From Myxococcota bacterium (GTDB taxonomy: Bacteria > Myxococcota_C > UBA6777): a stretch of DNA of 64,000 bases. The DNA lies in the NCBI GenBank assembly GCA_023150835.1, contig JAKLKB010000006.1, positions 1 through 64,000 on the forward strand. Reading direction: 5' to 3'. The translations under genes were made by a program, and so were the position numbers. Under the pieces are notes generated by a model, which did not search any database, had not been told where the DNA came from, and saw only the letters and a program-made list of their open reading frames with translations. Each line of letters opens with the position of its first letter. Position 1 is the first letter of the stretch. Positions 34,156 to 44,000 of this stretch are shown here, piece after piece.

Positions 34156-36462
34156 ATGAGTCACACCCAGCGTTTCGGTCGAGGCGGTGCCGTTTTTTAC
34201 GGTGTTGTGGTTTTGGTGATGGTGCGGTGGTTTTTTGGGATGGTTTTTGATGGAGCGTTTGTGCAAGCGCAACCGATTCCTCCAGAGATCGAGCGGTCTA
34301 TTCGGGATTTGCGTGATGCTGCGGATCCGAGGGTTCGTGTGCGTGGAGCAAAAGCCTTGGGGCAGAGCGGAGCCAAAGCAGCGCCTGCTGTGGCGGTGCT
34401 GGTGCGAACATTGAGCGAAGAAAACGAGGGCGTGGTTCGTCGGGAGGTGGTCAAGGCTTTGGGTCAGATCGGCGTGGTGGCCAAGGCAGCGATCCCTGCG
34501 TTAATCGAGGCTTTGTGCGATCCCGATGCAGATGTGCGCCCCCAAGCAGCCGAGGCGTTGAGAGCGGTGGGAACGGTAGCGATCCCTGCACTGATCTACG
34601 CGGTACACCATCCCTTTTGTTGGAACGCCCGCTATCTCGCCATCAAAACGCTCGGTGAGATCGGGGGAATGGATCGATCGGCGATCAAGGCGATCGTTCA
34701 GAGCCTCAAAGATCAGCGTTTCGAGGTTCGTCGAGAGGCCGCGTTGGCGTTAGGCAAGATGGGGGTAAAAACGAAGTATGCGCTCCCTGTATTCATCGAG
34801 TTGTTGGGGGATAAAGAGGCGTGGGTACGCCAAGAAGCCGCAAAGTTGTTGCGTGAGAGGGGGGATTTGGCGGTTCCTTTGCTGACGAGGGCTTTGTGGC
34901 ATCCAAAGGAAGAGATCCGTATGGGGGCGATTGAAGTGCTGGGCAAGATGGGGCAGCTTACGAGCGATAAGCTGGTGAGAGCCTTGGGGGGGGCGTCTTG
35001 GGCCGTGCGCTGCGATGCTGCGAGGGCTTTGGGCAGGATGGGGAAGGCTGCTCGGCCTGTGATCCCTGCGCTGATTCGGGCTTTGCGCGATCCGAGTCGT
35101 GATGTTCGCGCTTGTGTTGTCCAAGCCTTGGGAAAGATGACCGACACCGCGCTCCCCGCCATCACGGCGGTTTTGGGTGATCCCGATGCGCGTGTTCGGG
35201 CGAAAGCAGCCCAAGCCTTGGGAGATATCGGACCTGCCGCCAAGACAGCGATCCCAGCGTTGATCGTGGCATTGCGCGATCGTGAGTTGGAGGTGCGCGA
35301 GTCTACGTCATTGGCGCTCGCAAAGATCGGAGCATCGGCAGTTCCAGCGTTGATCGTGGTGTTGCGCGACAAGGAATGGTTGGTGCGCGGTGATGCCGCC
35401 AAAACACTTGCAAAGATCGGTACAGAAGCGAAAGAGGCGGTTCCAGCGTTGATCGTGGCGTTGCGTGATGAAGTGAGGGAAGTGCGTGTTGTGGCCGCCA
35501 AGGCTTTGGGGAAGGTGGGTGGGGCTGCGAGGGCAGCGGTCCCTGCACTGATCGAGTCATTGCGCACAGAGCAGATCGGAAGAGTGCGCGCTCGATCTGC
35601 TCAGGCGTTGGGGCAGATGGGGGATGCGGCAAGCGCGGCGATCCCTGCACTTGCGTCGGCTTTACGCGACAAACACTCGGATGTTCGACAACAGGCTGTT
35701 CGTGCGTTGGGCCGTATCGGGGTTCGAGCCGTGTTTGCGATCCTTGGGCAAGCTTTGCGCGAACCTGATTTGGAAGTTCGACGGCTTGCAGCGGAGGCAC
35801 TCGGTCAGATCGGTGTGGCCGCCCAATCGACGGTCCCTGCGCTGGTTGAGGCGTTGCGTGATCAAGAAAAAAAAGTGTGTGTGTCTGCGGCCCGAGCCTT
35901 GGGGCGGATGGGCAGCGCTGCAAGACAGGCGGCTCCTGCGCTGGTGGGAGCGATTCAGGATCCAGAAGTGCGTGCTTCGGCGGTCGAGGCGCTTAAACGG
36001 ATGGGCAGCGCAGCGAAGCCAGCGATTCCCGCGCTGTTGAAGGCTTTGGGCGATCTGGATCCGAGCGTTCGCAGCATCTCTGCCGAGCTGTTGGGGTCGA
36101 TCGGGAGTGCCACCAAACCAGTGATTAGGGTGCTGGTTCGGGCTTTGCGCGATGAAGAAGATGAGGTGCGTGTTCGTGCGGCCTTGGCTTTGGTTTGCCT
36201 GAACGCCTCAAAGCGTGCGGTATCCGTGTTGCTCAAGGCTTTGCGGGAGAAGCAACGGCTTGCTCGTCTTCGATCGGTGCGGCTGCTTGGGAAGATGGGA
36301 GCGGGGGCTCGATCCGCGCTGCCTGCGCTTCATCAGGCCAAAAAACAAGCGACGGATCGCCTTTTTCAGGCCGCGATCACAGAAGCGATCACCGATATCT
36401 CCCGCCCTTCTGTTTCGTTGTGCCCCTTTTCGGCGTCTCCTCCTCGCTCTCGGCGGCCTTGA
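34156..36462 (+). CDS. Exported HEAT-repeat protein
   Basis: 768 residues: an N-terminal hydrophobic segment (FYGVVVLVMVRWFFGMVF) acting as signal or anchor, then about twenty HEAT repeats of ~37-40 residues with the consensus AAxALGxIGxxAxxAIPALIxALRD to about residue 735. The repeats fit phycobilisome-lyase-type (PBS) HEAT, a protein-binding solenoid. ATG 34156 has AGGAG 9 nt upstream. No catalytic domain is seen. A periplasmic scaffold is possible. The 3' flank carries a 43-bp tandem array starting 35 nt after the stop. Confidence 0.88.
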   Translation: MSHTQRFGRGGAVFYGVVVLVMVRWFFGMVFDGAFVQAQPIPPEIERSIRDLRDAADPRVRVRGAKALGQSGAKAAPAVAVLVRTLSEENEGVVRREVVKALGQIGVVAKAAIPALIEALCDPDADVRPQAAEALRAVGTVAIPALIYAVHHPFCWNARYLAIKTLGEIGGMDRSAIKAIVQSLKDQRFEVRREAALALGKMGVKTKYALPVFIELLGDKEAWVRQEAAKLLRERGDLAVPLLTRALWHPKEEIRMGAIEVLGKMGQLTSDKLVRALGGASWAVRCDAARALGRMGKAARPVIPALIRALRDPSRDVRACVVQALGKMTDTALPAITAVLGDPDARVRAKAAQALGDIGPAAKTAIPALIVALRDRELEVRESTSLALAKIGASAVPALIVVLRDKEWLVRGDAAKTLAKIGTEAKEAVPALIVALRDEVREVRVVAAKALGKVGGAARAAVPALIESLRTEQIGRVRARSAQALGQMGDAASAAIPALASALRDKHSDVRQQAVRALGRIGVRAVFAILGQALREPDLEVRRLAAEALGQIGVAAQSTVPALVEALRDQEKKVCVSAARALGRMGSAARQAAPALVGAIQDPEVRASAVEALKRMGSAAKPAIPALLKALGDLDPSVRSISAELLGSIGSATKPVIRVLVRALRDEEDEVRVRAALALVCLNASKRAVSVLLKALREKQRLARLRSVRLLGKMGAGARSALPALHQAKKQATDRLFQAAITEAITDISRPSVSLCPFSASPPRSRRP

Positions 36463-36496
36463 GATGGCGAGGTGGGGCTTCCACCGAAGTGTGCGG

Positions 36497-36792
36497 GCGT
36501 ATGTTGGCGGACCGTGCGACCCACCCAAAAAACCTGTGGGCGTATGTTGGCGACCGTGCGACCCTTCCAAAAAACCTGTGGGAGTACTTTGGCGACCGTG
36601 TGACCCTTCCAAAAAACCTGTGGGAGTACTTTGGCGATCGTGTGACCCTTCCAAAAAACCTGTGGGAGTACTTTGGGCGACCGTGCGACCCTTCCAAAAA
36701 ACCTGTGGGAGTACTTTGGGCGACCGTGTGACCCTTCCAAAAAACCTGTGGGAGTACTTTGGGCGACTGTGTGACCCTTCCAAAAAACCTGT
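36497..36792. repeat. 43-bp tandem repeat, seven copies
   Basis: Units of ~42-43 bp built on CCTTCCAAAAAACCTGTGGG with GAGTACTTTGGCGACCGTG linking them. They are nearly identical and have no spacers. The unit is not a multiple of three, so all frames are read in turn and none is a credible gene. With the MITE-like copy at 36942 it accounts for most of 36463-37065. Confidence 0.92.
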
Positions 36793-36941
36793 TGGTCTTG
36801 CGATCTTTGGGGGTTGTGTGTTTGGGTAGGAAGGCACGGGTGATGTTGGGCTGCGGCTTGGCAAGGAAGGTGTTGCGTATCTATCCCCCTTGGGGACGGA
36901 GTATCAACGGAGAGCGAATCACCCTTTGTTGAGCAGAAATG

Positions 36942-37043
36942 ATACGAAATCCGCAGGGTGTGTGCATGACGTAGGGGCGGTTCGCGAACCGCCCGATTCT
37001 TGGGCAGCTATGTTTACGCTCACACAATAGGCGGATCTCGTAT
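36942..37043. mobile_element. MITE-like repeat, copy F (best inverted ends)
   Basis: 102 bp with near-perfect terminal inverted repeats ATACGAAATCCGC and GCGGATCTCGTAT. The core differs from other copies (GTAGGGGCGGTTCGCGAACC, a perfect internal palindrome GGTTCGCGAACC). It ends 23 nt before the LRR gene start and over a weaker alternative ATG at 37042. Confidence 0.8.
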
Positions 37044-37065
37044 GAGCGGTGTTGAAGGGAGAGCG

Positions 37066-38817
37066 ATGAGAGAAGCGGTACAAGAAGCGTTGAACGCCCT
37101 ATTGATGGAGGAGGAGAGTGCGGAGACGTGGGAAGGGCTGTGTACGTTGTTGGTGGAGATCTGTACGGAAGAAGAACGGGAGTGGGGGATTCAAAAAGCG
37201 GCGTTGGTGTTGGCATCGTGGTCGGATGAATACTGTCGATTGGAGGGGATCGATCTAAAGCATCCATGTTGGCCGTTGGTGCGGACATTGCGTTTGTCGG
37301 ATGAAGATCTGGTGGATTTGGCGGTCTTGATGGAGCATCCGCACATTCGAGGGTTGGAGATGTCGGGTTGCGAAAGGCTTGAAGATGCCGAGGTGTTGGG
37401 GCAGTTGTCGTCGTTGACGTATTTGGATGTGTCGGGGACGGTGAGTTTGCGGGATATTGGCGGGTTGGGGCGGTTGAAGCTGTTGACGCATTTGGATGTG
37501 TCATCTTGTCCGAATGTCGAGGACTTTGGTGTGATTGGAGAGATGAAGGGCCTGCGGAGGTTGGGGCTGTCGGAGTGCGATGCGTTGGTGGATGTGGGGT
37601 TCTTGGAGGGATTGGAGGGGTTGGAGTATGTGGATTTGTCATGGTGTGCGTTTTTGGAAGATACGCGGGGGTTGGCGGGGAAAGTCAGATTGCGGGAAGT
37701 GGATCTGTATGGCTGCGATGTGTTGAGGGAAGTGGATCTGCGGGGATGTGTGGCGCTTGAAGAGATCGATGTTTCGAAGTGTGCCTCGCTGGAGAATCTG
37801 GACGGATTGCGCGGATTGACGGCCTTGCGGAAGATCGATGTATCGGAAGGGCTGTCGTTGCGGGACGTGGATGGTTTGTGCGAAGCGCTGTTGCTTGAAG
37901 AGGTGGATTTGTCGAAGTGCGAGTCGTTGGAGCGGGTGGATGGGCTTGAGGGGATGAGCGCGCTGCGGATGTTGGATCTGTCGGGTTGTGTGCGGCTGCA
38001 AGATATCAGCGTGTTACGTTCGTGTGTGGGGTTGGAAGAGGTCTACTTGCACGATTGTATGGCCCTGACGGATCTGGTGGGTTTGGGTGGATTGAGCAGG
38101 CTTGAGACGTTGGATGTGTCGAATTGTGTGGGTCTGACGTCGTTGGGAGGGCTGTGTGGGTTGCCGAGTTTGCAGACGTTGAATTTGTCGGGCTGTGCGG
38201 CGATGTCGGATCTCTCGGAGATTACGGGGTTGACATCGTTGGTTTCGTTGGATTTGGCGTGGTGCGTGGCCTTGTCGGATCTGCGACCGATTGGGGGGTT
38301 AAAGAGGCTGCAAACGCTGGATATGTCGGGTTGTACGAGTGTGGTGTCTTTGGCGGGTGTGGGTGGATTAAGGCAGTTACAAGCGTTGGATATGTCGTTG
38401 TGTTCGGGCCTGACGGGGGTTCAAGAGTTGGCGGGGCTGTTGCGGCTCAAGCATTTGAACTTGTCGTGGTGTCATGGTTTGCGGGATCTCAAGGGCTTGG
38501 GTGGGCTGCGTTCGTTGCAGTCGTTGGATCTGTTGGGTTGTGAAAGCCTGACGGATATTCGTGCGCTGGCGTTGCTAAAGGGTTTGCGCAAGTTGAATCT
38601 TTCGGCGTGTTCTTCGTTGGAGAGTTTGACGCCGTTGGCAGCGCTCGAATCGCTGGAGTCTTTGAACATTTCGTGGTGTCAAGCACTGGCGATCGGAGAA
38701 GTGGCAAAGTCGATTATGCAAGGGGAAGATGTCGTGCGTTTTCGCGGGATGTTGGGCAAAAATATCGAGGCGCGGCCCGATAGCTCGCTGCTTTTTGAGC
38801 AGCGAAGGCGGCCTTGA
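37066..38817 (+). CDS. Leucine-rich-repeat protein
   Basis: 583 residues. A ~95-residue alpha-helical N-terminal cap is followed by about twenty LRRs of ~22-23 residues with the pattern LxxLDVSxCxxLxDLxGLxGL. Cys at the fixed position gives a cysteine-containing (CC-type) LRR. No signal peptide and no enzymatic domain, so a cytosolic binding protein is likely. ATG 37066 has AAGGGAG 4-5 nt upstream; ATG 37042 lies inside a MITE end. It is convergent with the uvrD-like helicase gene, with 11 nt between the stops. Confidence 0.85.
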   Translation: MREAVQEALNALLMEEESAETWEGLCTLLVEICTEEEREWGIQKAALVLASWSDEYCRLEGIDLKHPCWPLVRTLRLSDEDLVDLAVLMEHPHIRGLEMSGCERLEDAEVLGQLSSLTYLDVSGTVSLRDIGGLGRLKLLTHLDVSSCPNVEDFGVIGEMKGLRRLGLSECDALVDVGFLEGLEGLEYVDLSWCAFLEDTRGLAGKVRLREVDLYGCDVLREVDLRGCVALEEIDVSKCASLENLDGLRGLTALRKIDVSEGLSLRDVDGLCEALLLEEVDLSKCESLERVDGLEGMSALRMLDLSGCVRLQDISVLRSCVGLEEVYLHDCMALTDLVGLGGLSRLETLDVSNCVGLTSLGGLCGLPSLQTLNLSGCAAMSDLSEITGLTSLVSLDLAWCVALSDLRPIGGLKRLQTLDMSGCTSVVSLAGVGGLRQLQALDMSLCSGLTGVQELAGLLRLKHLNLSWCHGLRDLKGLGGLRSLQSLDLLGCESLTDIRALALLKGLRKLNLSACSSLESLTPLAALESLESLNISWCQALAIGEVAKSIMQGEDVVRFRGMLGKNIEARPDSSLLFEQRRRP

Positions 38818-38828
38818 GGGGGAAGTGG

Positions 38829-40871
38829 CTAGGATTTGTTGAGGAGGGAATGGATCTCGGAGAAGAAGGATTTGAATTTTTTGTCGCGCTCTTCTTCGGA
38901 TTGGGCTTGTCGTTGTTGTTCGGCTTGGAGGAAGAAGGTGAGTTCTTTGGGGATATCGGCGAGGAAGCGGGAGGGATCGCGTTCGAGATTTCGTCCGAAG
39001 CGTCGTCGTTCGAGAGCGCGGAAGATGTAGAGTCGTTGTTTGGCGCGGGTGATGCCGACATAACAGAGTCGTCGTTCTTCTTCGACGTCGGGTTCTTCGC
39101 CTTGTCGGTAAAAGGGCAAGAAGCCGTCTTCCATGCCGACGAGGAAGACGACGGGGTATTCGAGGCCTTTGGCTCCGTGTAGGGTGATCAAGGTGACGTG
39201 ATCTTTTTCGGTTTCGCGATCATCGTCTTCGCTGTGGGAGTCGAGGGAGATGCGTTCGAGGTAGTCATCGAGGGAGGGGTGATCGACGCGGCGTTCGTAT
39301 TGTTCGATGGCGTTGATGAGGGAGGAAAGGTTGTCGATACGGGATTTGGCTTCGTTGGGATTTTTGTATTCGCGGTGAAGGTGTTGGAAGAGGCGGAGTT
39401 CTTGGAGAAGTTCGAGGGTAAGGGTGGAGAGTTTGGTGCGTTGTGCGCGGAGGCGGAAGAGGTCGAAGAGTTGGAGAAGATCGAGGATGGCCTTGCGTGC
39501 GGAGGGTGTGAGGGTTTCGATCTGTTCGGCGTGTTCGCAGGCTTGGTAGAAGGAGTTGAAGCGGCCATCGCGGAGTGTTTCGGAGAGGTGGTCGATGGTG
39601 GTGTTGCCGATGGAACGGGGTGGGTAGTTGATAATGCGTCGGAGAGAGATCTCGTCAGAGGGGAGGTGGAGGACTTTGAGGTAAGCGAGGGTGTCTTTGA
39701 TCTCTTTGCGCTCGAAGAAGGTTTGTCCGCCGACGAGTTTGTAGGGGATGCGTTCTTGACGGAGGGCTTCTTCAAAGGCTTGGGACTGTGCGTTGGTGCG
39801 GTAGAGGATGGCAAAGTCGCGCCAAGGTCGTTTTTCAGCGTGTTTGATCTCGAAGAGTTGTTCGACGGTGTAGCGGGCTTCTTTTTCTTCGTCGGGTAGG
39901 GTGGCGAGTCCGATGCGAGGGCCGGGGAGGGCATCGGTCCAGAGGGATTTGTCGTAGCGGTTTTGGTTTTTGGCGATGACTTTGTTGGCGGCGTCGAGGA
40001 TGTGGGCGGAGCAGCGGTAGTTTTGGGTGAGCATGATGGTGCGAGCGCCCGGGAATTGTTTGTCAAAGTGGAGGATATTGCTGACATCGGAGCCACGCCA
40101 TCCGTAGATAGATTGGTCATCATCGCCGACGACGCAGAGGTTTTTGTGGACAGAGGCGAGGCAGTCGACCATGAGGAGTTGTGCGCGGTTGGTGTCTTGG
40201 TATTCGTCGATCATGATCTGTTGGAAGCGGTTGGACCATGTGTGTAGGGCGTCGGGGAAGGAGCGAAAGATCTTGACGGGGAGTCGGATCAGGTCATCAA
40301 AGTCGACGGCCCCACAAACGCGCAGGGCGTCTTCGTAGAGGGAGTAGGCTTTTTTGAGGACCATGATGTTTGGGTAGAGGGCGTGGTGGGTAGTGTGGAC
40401 GAGGTCGTTGGGATCGAGGAAAAGGTTTTTGGCTTGGGAGATGGCGGCGAGAAGATCTTTGGGGGGGTGGAAGGCTTCGTCGATGCGGTTTTCGCTCATG
40501 ACACGGCGCAAGATGGCGAGTTGATCGCTGGGATCGTAGATGGTGAAGCGTTGGGGATAATGGAGACGAGAGAGTTCTTTGCGGAGGATCTTGACGCCGA
40601 GGGAGTGGAAGGTGCTGAGGGTGAGTTTTTTGACGAGGGTGGGATCTTTGATCATGGAGGAGACGCGTTCTTCCATTTCGCGGACGGCGCGGTTGGTAAA
40701 GCTGACGGCGAGGATGGCCTCGGCGGGATGGCCTTGGGCGAGAAGATGGGCGATGCGATGGACGATGACACGGGTTTTTCCGCTGCCAGCGCCTGCGAGG
40801 ATCAGCAAAGGGCCGTGCGTGTGCAAGACAGCGTCGCGTTGTTCGGGGTTAAGGTGAGCGACCGAAACCAT
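38829..40871 (-). CDS. UvrD/Rep/PcrA-family DNA helicase (SF1)
   Basis: 680 residues with all SF1A motifs: GAGSGKT (motif I), SFTNRAVREMEER (Ia), MIDEYQDTN (II), VVGDDDQSIYGWRGSD (III), LTQNYR (IV), TLHGAKGLEYPVVFLVGMED (V) and YVGITRAKQRL (VI). A 3'-5' DNA translocase acting in repair or fork restart. It lacks the long C-terminal RNA-polymerase-binding tail of UvrD, so it is nearer Rep. ATG 40871 has GGAGG 9-10 nt upstream; the frame could extend to 40892. Confidence 0.94.
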   Translation of the reverse strand: MVSVAHLNPEQRDAVLHTHGPLLILAGAGSGKTRVIVHRIAHLLAQGHPAEAILAVSFTNRAVREMEERVSSMIKDPTLVKKLTLSTFHSLGVKILRKELSRLHYPQRFTIYDPSDQLAILRRVMSENRIDEAFHPPKDLLAAISQAKNLFLDPNDLVHTTHHALYPNIMVLKKAYSLYEDALRVCGAVDFDDLIRLPVKIFRSFPDALHTWSNRFQQIMIDEYQDTNRAQLLMVDCLASVHKNLCVVGDDDQSIYGWRGSDVSNILHFDKQFPGARTIMLTQNYRCSAHILDAANKVIAKNQNRYDKSLWTDALPGPRIGLATLPDEEKEARYTVEQLFEIKHAEKRPWRDFAILYRTNAQSQAFEEALRQERIPYKLVGGQTFFERKEIKDTLAYLKVLHLPSDEISLRRIINYPPRSIGNTTIDHLSETLRDGRFNSFYQACEHAEQIETLTPSARKAILDLLQLFDLFRLRAQRTKLSTLTLELLQELRLFQHLHREYKNPNEAKSRIDNLSSLINAIEQYERRVDHPSLDDYLERISLDSHSEDDDRETEKDHVTLITLHGAKGLEYPVVFLVGMEDGFLPFYRQGEEPDVEEERRLCYVGITRAKQRLYIFRALERRRFGRNLERDPSRFLADIPKELTFFLQAEQQRQAQSEEERDKKFKSFFSEIHSLLNKS

Positions 40872-41091
40872 GGTAGGGAACCTCCGAGCCAAAAAAGCAA
40901 CTCAAAAAGAGCAGGCATGATGCGGCTGCGCAAATGTTCGGTCAAGGGGCAAGGAGGGTGGGGCTGGCCTTGTGTTTGAAGGGGTGCCGATCCAAACTAG
41001 CGTGTTGTTGGATGATAGGAACGATCGATACGGGAGAGATGGAATGGTCCGCACAAGAAGACGAGAACAGCAAGGGAAGGGGGATAGGAAG

Positions 41092-44000
41092 ATGCTTCGA
41101 GGGTGGAGTGTAGGGATATGGGGGTTGGTGGGATGGTTGTTGTGCGGCGTGGCGTGGGGGCAAGAAGAGGATTGGAAGTTGCGGGATCGGGATCGGCGGC
41201 AGAAACAGATCTTGAGGCGTTTTCAAGAGATCGTGGAGAAGAAGCCTGATCGGGGTTTTGCGTTTCAGCGGATGGTGGAGGTGGGTCGTCGTTGGCCGGG
41301 GCTGGATCGTTTGGTGGCGGAGTATCGGAAGAAAGTGAAGGCATCGCCGCGTCGGTTGGCGTATTCGTTGATCTTGGGGCATTTGTTGGATCACACGGGG
41401 CAGCGGGAAGGTGCGTTGCGTGCGTACGAGCAGGCGTTGCGGCTGGATCCGCAAAATGCGATGGCGTTGCAGTACAAAGCGGCGATCTTACAGAAGTTGC
41501 AACGTTATGAGGAAGCGATCAAGGCGTATGAGACAGCGTTGGGTGTGTTTAAGGACGCGGAGAGGAAGCGGCGAGCGTACAAGGCATTGGGGACGTTGTG
41601 GTTGTTGAGGAAGCAGCCGAAGAAAGCGTTGGGGTATTGGAAGCAATTTTTGCAGATGAGTCCGAACAACTTGTTGGCGCGGGAAGAGTTGGCGCGGGAG
41701 ATGGGGCGGAACAAGTTGTACGAAGAGGCGTTGTTGCAGTGGAAGGAGGTGTTAAAGCGCCGAGGGGGAGGAGTGGCGCGAGCGGGGGTGTTGCGGCAGA
41801 TGGGGGGATTGTACGAAGAGATGGGGAAGTGGCCAGAGGCGGTGGGGGTGTATCGTCAAGCGATGGTGTTGACGCAAGAGAGTCATTGGTTGAGGAGAGA
41901 GTTGAGTGCGCGGGTGTTGCAGTTGCATCGGGAGAATGGGAAGTTGGCGGAGCTTGCGGGGTACTTGCAGCAGCAGAAGCGCAAGTCGGCATCGGACTTG
42001 TCGGCGTTGGCGCAGTTGTATGACGAGATGGGGAGGGACAAGGAAGCGCGGGAGATGTATGCGAAGGCATTGTTGGCGAACTCACGGGATTCGCGGTTGC
42101 GTTTGCGGTACATCACGTTGTTGGAGGTGGGAGGAGATGTGGCGGAGGGGGTGAAGCAGTATCGGTTGTTGATCCGCAATGAGTCGTCGGAGCCGCGTTA
42201 TCGGATGGCGTTTGCGGAGATGTTATCAAGGGCGGGTAAGCAGAAGGAATCGTTGGCGGAGATGGCGGAGGTGGCGCGGAGATTTTCGCGCAATACGGAG
42301 ATCTTGTCGCGGTTGGCGGCGCTGTATCGGCGGCGTCGGATGCACAAAGAGGCGAACGCGTTGTTGCGGCGTTTGATTGCGGTGGATCCGAGGGATCCGG
42401 CGCATCGCAATGCGTTGGGGACGTATCATTTTGAGTTGGGACAAAAAGGACAAGCGCAGACGATCTGGAGGGGGATCTTGCGCAGTGGTTTGGGTACAGC
42501 GGCGGCGTATACGGCATTGGGGCAGATCTATCGGAGCCACAATCTGGATCGGGATGCGTTGGAGGCGTTTCGGAAGGCAGCGCGTGCGGCTGCGAAAGAT
42601 CCGAATGTGTTGCGCAATTTGGGAGAGATGTTTCGTCGTTTGTTGGAGGAGGAGGGGGATCTCAAGGCGAAGGAACTGCAAGAAGCGATCGAGGTGTGGA
42701 AAAAGATTCATTTGTTGGCGAAGCTGCGTCCCGCGAAAAAAGAGGCGTTGCGGCAATTGTTTGCGTTGTATCATGCGCAAGGGACGTCGTATCGGCTGCC
42801 TGTGGAGTATCGACAACGGCTGCGCAAACGCCCAAGCGATATAGAAGCGTTGCGGCTTTTGGGGGAATATTATTTGTGGTTGGCACGCAAGGAGCGGCGG
42901 GATCATGCGCAGGCGCGGCGTTATTTTGAGCGGATCTTGGATTTTCAAAAAGATGATATCGATGCGATCTTGACGTTGGAAGATCTGGAGGCGCGTCAGA
43001 GCCGATGGTATCTGGCGAAGCGTTATTTGTTGCGAGCGGTGGAAGTGGATAAGAAGGGGAGGAGGACGTATTATCGGCGTTTGTATGAGTACAGCTTGAA
43101 GCTGCGTCAGTACCAAGACGCGATCCAGTATGCGCGTCGGGTGGTCGAGTTGTATCCAGACGATGCGACGGCCCATGCGGAGTTGGCGCGGGTGTATCGA
43201 AAGGTGGGACGGGCGCAAGAGGCGGTGGGAGCGTACCAAGAGGCGTTGCGCTTGCAGCCACACAATCATGGATACCATCAAACGCTCGGGCATTTGTATC
43301 GCGATATGGGGCAAACGGACCAAGCGATCGAGCGTTACAACTTTGTGTTGAAGCACGCGAAAGAAGGGAACCTGATCTACGATGCGGCCATGCAGATCAT
43401 GGGATTGCGCACGTTGGCCCCAAAGAACGATGTGTTGGAAGTGACGTTGCAGACGCTGTCTGAGCAGAATCCAAGGGAGCTTGCGTACTTTCGGGCGTTA
43501 GCGGAGTTGTACCAGCGGCAGGGGCGGATGAAAGAATACCGCGTGGCGTATTTGAAGGCGGCGTCGTCGGTGGATGACAAGTCGCAGGTGTACAAGAAGT
43601 TGGCGGAAGCAGCGACGGAACAGGGCGATTTGAAGAAGGCGATCATCTATTACCGCAAGATGCTTGAAGAGACGCCGAACCCGCAGCCCGATCAACAGAT
43701 GCACTTGGCGCGGTTGTCTTTTCAGGTGGGTGATCAAGTTGGGGCGCGCAAGCTGCTGTTCTCGATCTTGACGGAGAATCCGAACTCTGCGCGGATCTTG
43801 CGCCAAGTTGGAGAGCTGTTCGATCGCCATCAGTTGGCGGAGGACGCGATCTATAGCTACGAGTTGTTTTTGGAGCTGCAGCCGATGGAGTCGGCGGTAC
43901 GAGTGCGGCTGGCGGAGCTTTATTTGCAGAAGCAGATGAACGAGCCCGCGATGGGCTTGTTGGAGTCGGTGTTTTGGCAAGAAGAAGAAAAAGCGTTACG

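Noticed and set aside
36208-36864. Frames through the 43-bp array encoding repeated peptides such as FLEGSHGRQ
   Set aside because: All frames are open because the unit is not a multiple of three and lacks stops. No RBS or conserved domain.
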